A stretch of DNA of 48,191 bases from Acidaminobacter sp. (GCA_009881125.1 WXFH01000031.1:1-48191); one strand, 5' to 3'. Counted from the first letter of the stretch, positions 8,474-16,971 are shown. Numbers and translations are program-made. Notes: generated by a model not told the origin, from the letters alone.

Positions 8474-9793
8474 TTATTTATCAAAGACCGTCTGCTCAGT
8501 GACTTCTACAGTCAAAGCATGGAGCGCTCTTTCGACGATACGGCGGCGAAGCTTTTTCTCTTCTGCCGGTTCGAGCGCTGGATTGCCGAGCGGATGCGGA
8601 ATTGCGATTGCCGGAACGATTCTGTTCGCGCCAACAGTCAGGGAAATTGGAACTACTGTCGCAATGTGGACAACAGGAATACCGGATCTTTCAATAGCTT
8701 TAACCATCGTTGCACCGCAACGAGTACAGGTGCCTCACGTTGAAGTGAGAATAACCGCGTCAACGCCATCTGCAAGAAGGTCCTTAGTAAATTCCGCAGC
8801 AAACTCGTTGGAATTCTTAACGGAAGTACCATTTCCTGTCGTTGTGTAGAAGTAACGGTACAGTTCGCCAATCTTGCCTTCCTTTTCGAGGTCGCGAAGG
8901 ACGTCTACAGGAAGTACACGGTCGGAGTCGTCGTTGCAGTAAACCGGGTCAAATCCGCCGTGAGCAGTTTCGTAAGTTTCGAAAGTCAGGTCAGAAATGC
9001 CATCAATGTCATACTTGCCATATTTGGAGGCAGAAGAAGACTCGATGCGATCTGGATTGCCTTTCGGAACAATACCGCCTGAAGTGACCAGAGCGATTTT
9101 TGCTTTGCTAAGATCTTTGATTGCATTGCCTGGAGCAACATGATCAAATACCGGCATTGGGTACTCTGTCTCAAAAGGCTGGTCATTCAGCTTGCTGACA
9201 AGCATTTCAACCGCACGCTGTGCGCCAATCTTGTCGACGAAGACGTTTCTGCGGATGCCGCGCTCAATGTAGCCTTCTTCAGCAGGTCTGCCGATAGTCG
9301 CGCCTTCAGCAAGCTTGACAGCGAACTTCGCGACAGCCGGAACCGCTGTACGCATTGCAGCTGCGGAGTTGCCAGTCTCGATAATGTAGAGGTCCTTGCG
9401 GTACATATCGACACCCGGGTTCTCAATGTACATAGCTGTTACAACTGGAATCTCGAGCTCTTCTTGAACGAACTTGGAGATTGTGCCGCAAGCAGCGCCA
9501 TAACGGCCTGCGTTGAACGCCGGACCTGCAATAAGCATGTCAGCGTTTTGGGCTTTGATCATCTCGAGGATTGTTGCTTTTGCTTCCTCAAGATTCTCGT
9601 TGAAATAGGAGTCACCACAGATTACTGTAGCAACGATTTCCATATCTTTTCCTAGCTTTTTGAATTCAGCGTTCAGTGCCATGCCGGGACCGACAACGCC
9701 TTCTCTCAGCTCAGGTTTCACGTCTGCTTTTTCTTCACCGCCAATGCCCGCGAAGAATTGGTTAATGTAGTGCACAATTCTAATCTTGCTCAT
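8474..9793 (-). CDS. grdB: Glycine reductase component B gamma subunit GrdB (selenoprotein, UGA = Sec)
   Basis: The selenocysteine-containing substrate-activating subunit of component B (439 residues). The reading frame is interrupted by a single TGA at 8737-8735 (residue 353), in the context TST-U-GTCTRCG, exactly where GrdB proteins carry selenocysteine. The frame then continues to a TAA at 8474. The selenol attacks the alpha-carbon of the glycine Schiff base held by the GrdE pyruvoyl group and hands the carboxymethyl group to GrdA. The ATG at 9793 follows GAGGCGG by a normal distance; an upstream in-frame start at 9817 is less likely. A 6-bp hairpin 12 nt after the UGA is a candidate SECIS. 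Gene callers that do not read UGA as Sec will split this gene in two. Confidence 0.95.
8708..8722 (-). promoter_or_regulatory. Candidate SECIS hairpin of grdB
   Basis: On the minus strand a 6-bp stem (CGTTGC/GCAACG) closes a GGU loop, starting 12 nt after the Sec UGA. The spacing and the G-U in the loop resemble bacterial SECIS elements recognised by SelB. Clostridial SECIS elements are variable, so this is a structural suggestion only. Confidence 0.5.
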
Positions 9794-9921
9794 AAGCCGC
9801 CTCACACTCCTCCGCAAATACTAACGCGGTGGAATAGATTGAGGATCCCTCCCTTCACATTTTTCTGGTTTAAAGGATCGCTGGTATATTACTTTAAAAC
9901 GGTATTGCCATCAGGTTTTGT

Positions 9922-9939
9922 ACAGTTCGACCGAACTGT
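9922..9939. promoter_or_regulatory. Palindrome in the grdA-grdB spacer
   Basis: A perfect inverted repeat of 8-nt arms around 2 nt (ACAGTTCGACCGAACTGT) lies in the unusually long 250-nt spacer between grdA and grdB. It could be an operator or a small RNA hairpin; no U-run follows it on either strand. Confidence 0.4.
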
Positions 9940-9962
9940 GTAATTGCATGGATTTGGTTGTT

Positions 9963-10001
9963 AATCAGGGTTTTTATCAGGGTTGATAATCAGGGTTTTG
10001 G
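9963..10001. repeat. Short direct repeats in the grdA-grdB spacer
   Basis: Three close copies of ATCAGGGTT (near 9964, 9976 and 9989) follow each other at 12-13 nt spacing; a fourth, weaker copy (ATCAGGTTTT) lies near 9910. Direct repeats of this spacing can be regulator sites, but nothing else supports a function. Confidence 0.5.
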
Positions 10002-10021
10002 TAAAGCGTTTTAGTTCTTTG

Positions 10022-10056
10022 ATATCTCTAAATTATCGGCGCGATCTTAGAGATAT
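10022..10056 (-). other. Hairpin overlapping the grdA stop codon
   Basis: Arms ATATCTCTAA and TTAGAGATAT (10 bp) enclose 15 nt, and the grdA TAA lies inside the first arm on the minus strand. There is no U-run, so it is more likely an mRNA-stabilising or processing structure than a terminator. Confidence 0.45.
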
Positions 10057-10523
10057 TTGCAGTAAGACGTTCTCATGTTTGTCATCTCAGCAACGATGTC
10101 GTCCACGTTGAGGACCATTTCCATCATGCCGATCTGATCTTCGTAGACGTCTGCGTCTACGTCAGCCTTGAACTCAGGCTCTACCGCGTGGTAGACAGAA
10201 AGTCCAAGTGCTACGCCTGCAAGGCTTCCTGCAAACGTTGGGTCACCATTGGTGACGGTCTCAGCTGCAAGACCAGCTGATTCTGCTTCTGCTGCGCCGA
10301 AGATAACTACGACATTCTCATGTCCGTACTCATCCGCTAAAGATTTAACCCTGTTCTGATTCTCCAAATCCATGGCCCCTGCAGCCGTTCAGACAAAACA
10401 CTCTGTTGCGGAATAGACGACTGTTGCCGCGCTATTCGTCTTGACGCATTCTTCGATCGCTTGGCCCGGAACACCGTCGCGGTCGCCAATGATGATCACT
10501 TTTTTATTAGCTAAAATGCTCAT
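10047..10523 (-). CDS. grdA: Glycine reductase selenoprotein A GrdA (UGA = Sec)
   Basis: The small selenoprotein (158 residues) that carries the Se-carboxymethyl intermediate between components B and C. The frame from ATG 10523, behind AAAGGATG, contains one in-frame TGA at 10391-10389 (residue 45) in the motif C-F-V-U. This is the invariant redox-active Cys-x-x-Sec of GrdA. The remainder ([19 protein letters not shown]) is typical. Reading TGA as stop would leave only the 108-residue C-terminal fragment from 10373, as naive annotation would show. It stands between grdE and grdB, the order known from E. acidaminophilum and C. sticklandii. The organism must have SelA/B/C/D, which are outside this window. 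Confidence 0.96.
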
Positions 10524-10573
10524 TCTCGACATCCTTTCGATTTTAAATTCTTTTTATTTCGACTTGCTTTTTA

Positions 10574-11860
10574 TTAGTACATTCTTGCAGTGAGCTTGTT
10601 GAAGCCAAGCTCATTGGTAGCGCCCGTAATAACCTGGATTTCGGCAACAATGCTGCCATCCGGTCTGAGGGAGCCGTCAAATCCGCCAGCGATTTTATCC
10701 GTGTAATCCAGCATGCCAATGATTTTCTTCATTGGAGGGAGTTCAATGGTCTCATTTGCGTTGCCGCCTGTGACCACTGCGTTTGCAGATGGATCCGCAT
10801 CTGCGAGGGACTGGGATGAACCGTCACGGCCAGCATACTCGTCTGTTACGATAACAGTCTTGACGCCTTCCGCTTCGATTTTTTTGCAGTTCATGATCAG
10901 GTCAGTATCCGGGTTGCCGAAACCTTCCTGTGAAACAATAGCGCCGTCCAGGCCGAGGAACTTCGTGAACTTCGCAGTCCAGTTGGAAGATCTCTCTTTG
11001 TCAGCGAGGTAAACGTTCTCGTTCGTGATGATGACGCCCATGAAGTTGATGGACTTGCCATGCTCAGCGTAGAGATGTTTGATGATTGGGTTGTTGAGGT
11101 GGTGGTAGGTTGTGTTCTTGTCGCAAGCTGAAACGCAGTTGCCGCTCAGGATTGCGCCATCCATGACTTCAGTCGGATAGAGGATTGTAGGAACAATCTT
11201 CTTCGCGTCAACGCCATAGACATAAGTGTCGTGGAGAAGGCCTTGTGTTTGAAGCATGTAGACATAGCCGACTTTAGGAAGCTCTGGGTACTGAGCTGCT
11301 TGCTCAAAGAGCGGTTTAGTCTCATAAGTGTGGACGACGTCCGGAGTAACCGTTCTGCCGAGTTCACCGATTAAAGTTGCGACTCTGAGGCCAGCCATAC
11401 GGGCTGCCGCTTCGTAGTCGTACTGGTTGATGCCTTCAGCAGGCTCAATGACCAGACAAACGTTGTTGGTTTTGGAGAACGGTGTAAAGTCTGCGCCAGG
11501 GCCGGACATATCGATAATGCCTTCCTGGAAGCCTACAATTTTACCGCAAGTAACAACTGCTGCGCCTTTGAGTACGTGGGTTCTACCGGAACCAACGGTT
11601 GTAACTTTGTTGATGACGCCTGGGAAAATTGCACCAGGACCGTCAACCTTGACGCGTGGCTCAATAACATCCTTAACAGGTGTGATGCGGGTTTCTTCAC
11701 CCGGCTTAGCAAGATCGACCTTACAGCTTTTGATATATTCATTTTCCATGACAAGCGAAACGATCTCATCACGATTAATGAACAGTGTCCCGTTTTCGAC
11801 CTTACTGACGTCGCCAAACTGAACGTCTTTGATTAGAATTTCACCAAGTTCTAAACGCAA
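10574..11860 (-). CDS. grdE: Glycine reductase component B proprotein GrdE (TTG start)
   Basis: A 428-residue proprotein that is cleaved into the alpha and beta subunits of substrate-specific component B. Cleavage at an internal cysteine generates the pyruvoyl group that binds glycine as a Schiff base. The expected site is here: GNCVSACDKNTTYHH, with the candidate cysteine at residue 242, the same position I recall for E. acidaminophilum GrdE. I chose the TTG at 11860 because AAGGAGG lies 8 nt upstream and the resulting N-terminus (MRLELGEILIKDVQFG) is the usual one. A GTG at 11869 would overlap the ribosome binding site itself. It follows trxA after about 60 nt. Confidence 0.94.
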   Translation of the reverse strand: MRLELGEILIKDVQFGDVSKVENGTLFINRDEIVSLVMENEYIKSCKVDLAKPGEETRITPVKDVIEPRVKVDGPGAIFPGVINKVTTVGSGRTHVLKGAAVVTCGKIVGFQEGIIDMSGPGADFTPFSKTNNVCLVIEPAEGINQYDYEAAARMAGLRVATLIGELGRTVTPDVVHTYETKPLFEQAAQYPELPKVGYVYMLQTQGLLHDTYVYGVDAKKIVPTILYPTEVMDGAILSGNCVSACDKNTTYHHLNNPIIKHLYAEHGKSINFMGVIITNENVYLADKERSSNWTAKFTKFLGLDGAIVSQEGFGNPDTDLIMNCKKIEAEGVKTVIVTDEYAGRDGSSQSLADADPSANAVVTGGNANETIELPPMKKIIGMLDYTDKIAGGFDGSLRPDGSIVAEIQVITGATNELGFNKLTARMY

Positions 11861-11918
11861 AAGGTTCACCTCCTTGTATATTTGAACCGGACCCTCCGGT
11901 TACAGACAATGCTCTTCT

Positions 11919-12236
11919 TTAAAGATTAGCGTCCAACATTTCTTTGATGCCGGCTTTTGAAGCTTTTTCCTTAGTGACTTCGCCTACTTTTTGACCGCCC
12001 TTGTAAAGGGTGATTGTAGGAAGGCCAAGCACTTTTTGAGAGATCGCCAGTCTTCTGGCATTCGTTGTGTTGAGTTTGCAGAATTTGACTTTGCCTTCAT
12101 ATTCCGCCGCGAGTTCCTCCACGTCCGGCATGAGGGCCTTGCATGGCTCACAGCCGTCGCTCCAGTAGTCGACAAGCACAAAACCATCGGCACCAAGCAC
12201 TTCCTGTTCAAAATTGTCTTTGTCCAGTATAAACAT
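11919..12236 (-). CDS. trxA: Glycine-reductase-associated thioredoxin with GCEPC active site
   Basis: A 105-residue thioredoxin that passes electrons from TrxB to selenoprotein A after each turnover. The active site is SDGCEPCK instead of the general WCGPC, a variation already known for thioredoxins encoded in grd operons of Stickland clostridia. The cis-proline loop ([11 protein letters not shown]) is intact. GGGAGG precedes the ATG, and the gene sits between trxB and grdE. Confidence 0.95.
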   Translation of the reverse strand: MFILDKDNFEQEVLGADGFVLVDYWSDGCEPCKALMPDVEELAAEYEGKVKFCKLNTTNARRLAISQKVLGLPTITLYKGGQKVGEVTKEKASKAGIKEMLDANL

Positions 12237-12269
12237 GATTTTCCTCCCTACCCTATCTATAAATACCCA

Positions 12270-13220
12270 CTATGCGTGGAATTTATCCTCAATATATTTT
12301 TCTGCCATAACCGCGGCGATCGCGCCGTCCGCAGTTGCGGTCACCACCTGGCGAAGCACCTTCTGGCGAACGTCGCCTGCGGCAAAGACGCCCGGGATAT
12401 TGGTGTTCATGTTCTCATCCGCGATCAGGTATCCTGTCTGATCCATGTCGAGAACGCCTTTGAAGAGGGCTGTAAGCGGATCGTAGCCTATGAAGACGAA
12501 GACACCCATAGTGCCGTCATCCTCAGACGCCGGAATGTCCACAACTTCGCCGGTCTTGACATTCTTAACCTTGATGCCTTCGAGAATGCCGTCTCCATAG
12601 ACCTCTTCGACGACGGAGTCCATGAGGTACTCCACTTTCTCGTTCTTCTTGACTTTTTCAATGATGGACTTCGCTGCTCTGAACTCGTCGCGTCTGTGAA
12701 CCAGTGTGACTTTTCGCGCGAACTTGGTCAGGTACATAGCTTCCTCAACCGCGGTATCACCGCCGCCAACGCAGTAGACTTCGAGGTCTGTGAAAAAGTC
12801 CGCGTCGCAAGTTGCGCAGTAGGAGACGCCTTTGCCTGTGAGCTCCGCTTCGCCCGGACATCCGATCTTTTTAGGGGATGCGCCAGTGGCAACGATGACT
12901 GCTTTTGCTTTATAAATATCGCCGCTCTCAGTTTCGATCACTTTGAGATCACCGTTAAAATCAATAGACTTGACGCCATCCTTCACGCGCTCCGCGCCAA
13001 ACTCGTCACACTGAGCGACCATGCGCTCTACCAGGCTTGGGCCGGTAGCGTGCTCAACTGAGCCCGGGTAGTTGGCGACTTCATCTGTTGTTGCAATCTG
13101 GCCGCCTGGCTTTTCCTTTTCCAAAATAACAGTTTTCATCTTTGCGCGAGCAGCGTAAAGACCCGCTGACAGACCCGCAGGTCCTGCGCCGATAATCACG
13201 ACATCATAGTGCTTTTCCAT
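12270..13220 (-). CDS. trxB: Thioredoxin reductase of the grd operon
   Basis: A 316-residue FAD-dependent low-molecular-weight thioredoxin reductase. The FAD site GAGPAGLSAG lies near residue 11, the redox-active pair is CATC in VSYCATCDADFF, and a second dinucleotide motif (GGGDTAVEEA) binds NAD(P)H. It supplies electrons to TrxA for glycine reduction. The ATG at 13220 gives the family-like start MEKHYDVVIIGAGPAG; an ATG five codons upstream (13235) with an AGGA site is an alternative. It is the second gene of the operon. Confidence 0.95.
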   Translation of the reverse strand: MEKHYDVVIIGAGPAGLSAGLYAARAKMKTVILEKEKPGGQIATTDEVANYPGSVEHATGPSLVERMVAQCDEFGAERVKDGVKSIDFNGDLKVIETESGDIYKAKAVIVATGASPKKIGCPGEAELTGKGVSYCATCDADFFTDLEVYCVGGGDTAVEEAMYLTKFARKVTLVHRRDEFRAAKSIIEKVKKNEKVEYLMDSVVEEVYGDGILEGIKVKNVKTGEVVDIPASEDDGTMGVFVFIGYDPLTALFKGVLDMDQTGYLIADENMNTNIPGVFAAGDVRQKVLRQVVTATADGAIAAVMAEKYIEDKFHA

Positions 13221-13321
13221 GCCTGTGCCCCCCATGTTCTAATTTCCTGGTTGTATGCGTTACAAAGCGTACTGTAGAGAATCACGCACCGCTTTTGCGA
13301 CGTTTCCGTGACCAGTTCGCT

Positions 13322-13726
13322 CTAACCAAACTGATTTATGCTTTCAATGCCGCTTAATATGAGGTTGAGGTCAATCAATCTGAAATCGTCATAGACTTTA
13401 TCCGAGTAGCGAATGACCTTGGCATCCGCGAGGAACTTTTTTGCTGTGGCAAGGCTCTCTTCAATAATTTGAAGGGACTGAAAATCAAGTACCTCAACTT
13501 CAGATGTCACTGCCACTGACTTGAATGGTGTCTCGTAAGGCTTCACGCTGCCGGACAGCGGATGCGTCAGCAGCCTGTGGCCCTTGTGAATCAAGTTCCG
13601 CGCCTCTGCCAGAACGCCGATCAAATCAAGATTTTCCTGATAAACGACCTGGGTGAGATTCTTCGTATCACCTGGCTTAAAGCGCTCCTGAACCATTCGG
13701 TTGTTGGTGACCAGTATGAATTTCAT
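13322..13726 (-). CDS. grdX: GrdX family protein
   Basis: A 134-residue protein of the GrdX family, which is found at the head of glycine/betaine reductase operons; its biochemical role is unknown. It begins MKFILVTNNRMVQERF, where the ILVTNN stretch is typical of the family. I prefer the ATG at 13726, because GAGGG lies 8 nt upstream; the frame extends to 13768 but that start has no binding site and lies next to the riboswitch terminator. As first gene after the riboswitch it is under glycine control with the rest of the operon. Confidence 0.88.
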   Translation of the reverse strand: MKFILVTNNRMVQERFKPGDTKNLTQVVYQENLDLIGVLAEARNLIHKGHRLLTHPLSGSVKPYETPFKSVAVTSEVEVLDFQSLQIIEESLATAKKFLADAKVIRYSDKVYDDFRLIDLNLILSGIESINQFG

Positions 13727-13778
13727 TTCAGAATCCCTCACTTTCAATCGCTCTTCATCTATTTTCATTTATCGAAAT

Positions 13779-13819
13779 AAAAAAGGGAGGAATGCAGTAA
13801 TAAAGCTGCCATTCCTCCC
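13779..13819 (-). terminator. Riboswitch-controlled terminator before grdX
   Basis: A strong stem (arms GGGAGGAAT/ATTCCTCCC plus an inner GCAG/CTGC) is followed on the minus strand by TTTTTT. Its 5' arm overlaps the last stem of the second glycine aptamer, so glycine binding can prevent its formation, as in the B. subtilis gcvT leader. Confidence 0.9.
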
Positions 13820-14005
13820 TCTGTTTCAACCTGAGAGTTTCTTATCTGTGATTGAAGTTTGATCACAAAATAATTGCCCCTACGGTGCCTGTTCGGCTTT
13901 TCAGAGATCTGTCTAAGTCCGGTCCTTTTGCCTGAAAATTTCACGGTCACTTGGCAGTGACAGCTTGTCCCTTCGGCGATCAAATTAATGATTCTCTCCC
14001 TGACT
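13815..14005 (-). promoter_or_regulatory. Tandem glycine riboswitch
   Basis: The minus strand shows both aptamers of a tandem glycine riboswitch. Aptamer 1 has GGGAGAGA, CGCCGAAGGGACAAG, TCAGGCAAAAGGACCG and a closing TCTCTG. A short linker leads to aptamer 2 with GGCACCGTAGGGGCAA and AACTCTCAGG, closing with ACAGAGGGAG. The terminator at 13779-13819 is the expression platform. Glycine should switch on the operon that reduces it. A 72-codon open frame across this stretch is not coding. Confidence 0.93.
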
Positions 14006-14111
14006 TTTCATCCAGTCTATTCAATTTTTAACGCAAGTCCTGCGTCTATCACTCATAGAATTTTCTGATAAAAGATTCGTATTTATTTAACAATCTTTAT
14101 GTTACATCGTC

Positions 14112-14140
14112 ATTATAGTGCATTCACAAATAAATTGCAA
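14112..14140 (-). promoter_or_regulatory. Promoter of the glycine reductase operon
   Basis: TTGCAA (14140-14135), a 17-nt spacer and TATAAT (14117-14112) on the minus strand, about 110 nt before the first aptamer. It is the only strong promoter I see for the eight-gene operon. Confidence 0.82.
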
Positions 14141-14160
14141 CCCCTATAAACATTTTTGTC

Positions 14161-14204
14161 ATAAAATTAACAACACGTTGAAAGCCTTAATTTTCAACGT
14201 GTTG
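14161..14204 (-). terminator. Terminator after degV
   Basis: A 13-bp perfect stem (CAACACGTTGAAA at 14171-14183 and its complement at 14192-14204) with an 8-nt loop, followed on the minus strand by TTAATTTTAT. The U-run is weak, but the stem separates degV from the grd promoter. Confidence 0.6.
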
Positions 14205-14263
14205 GCGGATTCTAAAACAGGCAAATGAATTATTATTACAGTCGATCTGACAAATCGGGAAAA

Positions 14264-15106
14264 TTATTTTCTAAAATAGGCGAATGCAACACAACCCGGG
14301 CCAGAATGCGTCCCGACCACAGCGCCGACTGTAGAACGATGAATTTTGGAAGGATGAATGACGCTTGAGGCCACATCAATCATTTCCTCCATAAAGATGG
14401 GATCTGCCGCATGGAAAAAGCCTACGCTCTCCTCTGACATCTCCGCCGCATGTTCCTGGAGGTACTGTTCGAACCATTTCAGTGTCTTCTTGCGCCCACG
14501 TACCTTGTCAAGAGGCGCCAAAGCCCCGTCCTTGACACATAGTACAGGCTTAATGCTCAGGAGCCCGCCAATCACAGCCTCTCCAGCGCTCAATCTTCCA
14601 CCTTTATGCAGGTAGGTCAATGTATCGACAAAGATTAGCATTTCGAGCCGCGTCATAAGTCGCTCACATTCGTTGACAATATCTTCCCTGCTCATGCCTT
14701 CTCTCGCCATTTCAGCGGCTTTCAGAACCAGAAGGCCCTGTCCGAAGCTTACGAACTTGGAGTCAATGACCGTAATGCGTCCGGCGCCCGCTTCCTCTGC
14801 CGCAGTCACCGCCGCGGAATAGGTCCCGCTAAGTTTTGAGGAAAGTGTGATGACAACAGCTTCTCCCCCTGCCTCTACAATGCGATCAAAGCATTCCACA
14901 AACTGGCCTACGTTGACCTGGGAAGTCGTTGGCAGCGTCTGCGCCGTCTTAAGTTTCTCAAAAAAAGCCTCCGGTGTGAGATCAATGCCGTCCCTGTAAG
15001 AAACCTCACCAAAGTTGACCATCAGAGGCAGCACTTCAATTCCATAGGCTGATTTCAGATCGCCGGGCAAATCAGAAACACTGTCGGTGATGATTTTAAC
15101 CGCCAT
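14264..15106 (-). CDS. DegV family protein (fatty-acid binding)
   Basis: A 280-residue DegV-family protein. Typical features are the start VKIITDSVSDLPGDL, the YRDGIDLTPEAFF motif, the PTTSQ motif and the internal LTYLHKGGRL and GTHSGPG segments. DegV proteins bind fatty acids and, in Firmicutes with a FakA kinase, present them for phosphorylation (FakB role); no FakA is in this window. GAGGGG lies 8 nt before the ATG. It is the last gene before a terminator and the grd promoter. Confidence 0.93.
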   Translation of the reverse strand: MAVKIITDSVSDLPGDLKSAYGIEVLPLMVNFGEVSYRDGIDLTPEAFFEKLKTAQTLPTTSQVNVGQFVECFDRIVEAGGEAVVITLSSKLSGTYSAAVTAAEEAGAGRITVIDSKFVSFGQGLLVLKAAEMAREGMSREDIVNECERLMTRLEMLIFVDTLTYLHKGGRLSAGEAVIGGLLSIKPVLCVKDGALAPLDKVRGRKKTLKWFEQYLQEHAAEMSEESVGFFHAADPIFMEEMIDVASSVIHPSKIHRSTVGAVVGTHSGPGCVAFAYFRK

Positions 15107-15221
15107 ATAAACACCCCTCTAGTTTGAATAGTTCCATTATAACGTGTATTCTGCTGATGCGAAAGCAAAACAAGTTATAAGACTTTGCCGATGGCCCCCC
15201 AGGCCTCAGCACCCCCAGCCT

Positions 15222-15692
15222 CTAGACCAGCTCCGGAAACCCCTGCTGTCTGAGGGCCTCAAACAAGACGACGGCGACCGCATTCGAAAGGTTTAAGCTT
15301 CTTGCGTCTGCGGAATCGCGCATTGGAATCCGCATCAAACCCGATTTGTAAGTGTCGTGAATCAGCAGCGGCAGTCCCCGGGTCTCGCTGCCAAAGACAA
15401 TGACAGCGTCCTTTTCGTACTCAACCTCGGTATAGAGCTTCCGGGCTTTAGTCGACGAAAAATAGAGCGGGCGTCCCTGCATAGCCTCCAGAAACGCTTC
15501 CAAAGATTCATGCACCGTGACGTCAACCAAATGCCAGTAGTCGAGTCCGGCTCTTTTTACGTATTTTTCATCAATGGAGAAGCCCAAAGGCTTGATCAGA
15601 TGCAGCTTGGCGCCGGTTACCGCGCAGGTCCTGGCAATATTACCAGTGTTGGGTGGAATTTCGGGCTGATAAAGCGCAATTTCAATAGACAT
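15222..15692 (-). CDS. trmL: tRNA (cytidine/uridine-34 2'-O)-methyltransferase TrmL
   Basis: A 156-residue SPOUT methyltransferase that methylates the wobble nucleotide of leucine tRNAs. The TrmL pattern is complete: PEIPPNTGNIARTC near the N-terminus, FGSETRGLP, and the C-terminal knot segment SLNLSNAVAVVLFEALRQQ. I chose the ATG at 15692 (MSIEIALYQPEIPP), which has AGGAG 7 nt upstream; the ATG at 15698 overlaps that site. The ribosome binding site also overlaps the stop codon of a short coding remnant just upstream. Confidence 0.94.
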   Translation of the reverse strand: MSIEIALYQPEIPPNTGNIARTCAVTGAKLHLIKPLGFSIDEKYVKRAGLDYWHLVDVTVHESLEAFLEAMQGRPLYFSSTKARKLYTEVEYEKDAVIVFGSETRGLPLLIHDTYKSGLMRIPMRDSADARSLNLSNAVAVVLFEALRQQGFPELV

Positions 15693-15701
15693 AGTCATCT
15701 C

Positions 15702-15786
15702 CTAGAATTTTGTCATGATGCGCAGGAACAGTGGGCGATAGGCTAAGCCGATTTTGGCGCAGCCGCAAGCAGCCACAAGAGGCTTT
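15702..15786 (-). pseudogene. Remnant C-terminus resembling the DUF362/ferredoxin protein
   Basis: Between the DUF362 gene and trmL, another frame of the minus strand reads ...AYRPLFLRIMTKF followed by TAG. This closely mimics the end of the DUF362 protein (HRPLLLRLMTKF, stop). Most differences between the two DNA copies fall at third codon positions, as expected for an old coding paralog rather than a fresh duplication. I read it as the 3' stump of a lost paralogous gene. The match is only about 12 residues, so chance cannot be excluded. Confidence 0.4.
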
Positions 15787-16971
15787 TTAAAACTTAGTCA
15801 TTAGACGTAGAAGCAGCGGCCTGTGGATCTCCACCGCCTCCTTGGGGCACAGCTCCTGGCAGCAGTAGCATCTTATGCATTTTGAAAGATCCACCACCGG
15901 GTAGCCTTCCCTGACTGCTTTGTCCATAGCGATCGCTTGAGGCGGGCAAAGCCGCCTGCAGTCCCCACACTTCACACAATGCCTTGAATCAAAGACCGGC
16001 CGCGGCTTGAGCATGAGATCCGCAGCGTGCTTGATGAAATAAGGGGCGTGGCCTCTTAAAAATTCAATGCTTCTAATGTTTGGTGCCTTGAAATGAGGTA
16101 TATGAAATGCCTTCAGCGGCAGACCTGTCATTTCTGCGGGAGCGTTCACCGGATCAATCAATCCCCGGGTCACTGCTCTTCTTAAAGTGGGCACATCCTG
16201 CGGATCGATCTGAACCAGCTTCACCGCGGTCATGTCCAGCCAGTGTGGGTTGTCAGAGGCTAATACCACCCCCAGGTCGACTGGATCACCGGCGGAAGGT
16301 CCTGCGCCTTCCATGCCTACAATCCCATCCATCAGGGACAGAACAGGCCTGACGTGCTCACAAATATCCACCAGCATGTCCGCAAAATCGTCCGGCTCGG
16401 GCATTTTGAAATGATATTCTGCCTTGATCATGCCCGGGACCGTTCCAAACATATTCTTCACTGCGCCGGTAAACTTCATCATGCCGTGGGTTTTCAGCTT
16501 GGAGACTGAAATGACTTTGTCGACATCATTTAAAGCGTCAATCAGGGTGAGGCGTTTGAGCAGGTAACCATCGGCATTCTCTCGCTCCATGCTTTTCACA
16601 TTGCGGTTCAGTTTAATACCGGGCTGTTCCGGGCGTTCAGAACGCCCGAGCCGGTCATAGCCGCAGCCCTTATAGACGCTCTCCAGCATCCTGAGCACAA
16701 ACGGGCCTCCGGGGCTGTCCGCTATGAGGACGTCGCAGCCAAATTCAGTCACGAGATCCGCCAAGGCTTCCACAAAGACCGGGTGGGTCGTCGTCGCCTC
16801 TTCGGGCGCCTTTTTCATCAAGAGATTGACCTTCAGCATGACACGCTCGCCGGGTGAAAGGAACGCCGAAAAGCCCCCAAGGGCCTCAACGGCCTCCTGG
16901 ATGGCTTCTCTCACAGGTTTATAGTCATAGTCGAAGGATTGGCATTTGACCAACGCGACCTTTGAATTCAT
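15787..16971 (-). CDS. DUF362 domain protein with C-terminal 2x[4Fe-4S] ferredoxin
   Basis: A 394-residue protein with an N-terminal DUF362 region (about residues 40-250; VMLKVNLLMKKAPEEATTTHP, VISVSKLKTHGMMKFTGAVKN) and a bacterial-type ferredoxin domain at the C-terminus (two CxxCxxCxxxCP clusters, CVKCGDCRRLCP and CIRCYCCQELCP). Such proteins are widespread in anaerobes and are probably redox carriers or oxidoreductases; no reaction can be assigned. The ATG at 16971 follows GAAGG. It lies downstream of uppP in the same direction. Confidence 0.88.
   Translation of the reverse strand: MNSKVALVKCQSFDYDYKPVREAIQEAVEALGGFSAFLSPGERVMLKVNLLMKKAPEEATTTHPVFVEALADLVTEFGCDVLIADSPGGPFVLRMLESVYKGCGYDRLGRSERPEQPGIKLNRNVKSMERENADGYLLKRLTLIDALNDVDKVISVSKLKTHGMMKFTGAVKNMFGTVPGMIKAEYHFKMPEPDDFADMLVDICEHVRPVLSLMDGIVGMEGAGPSAGDPVDLGVVLASDNPHWLDMTAVKLVQIDPQDVPTLRRAVTRGLIDPVNAPAEMTGLPLKAFHIPHFKAPNIRSIEFLRGHAPYFIKHAADLMLKPRPVFDSRHCVKCGDCRRLCPPQAIAMDKAVREGYPVVDLSKCIRCYCCQELCPKEAVEIHRPLLLRLMTKF

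Noticed and set aside
11991..13061. 356-codon plus-strand open frame
   Set aside because: It is antisense to trxA and trxB, both with intact motifs.
13765..13983. 72-codon minus-strand open frame before grdX
   Set aside because: It lies entirely within the glycine riboswitch and its terminator and has no ribosome binding site.
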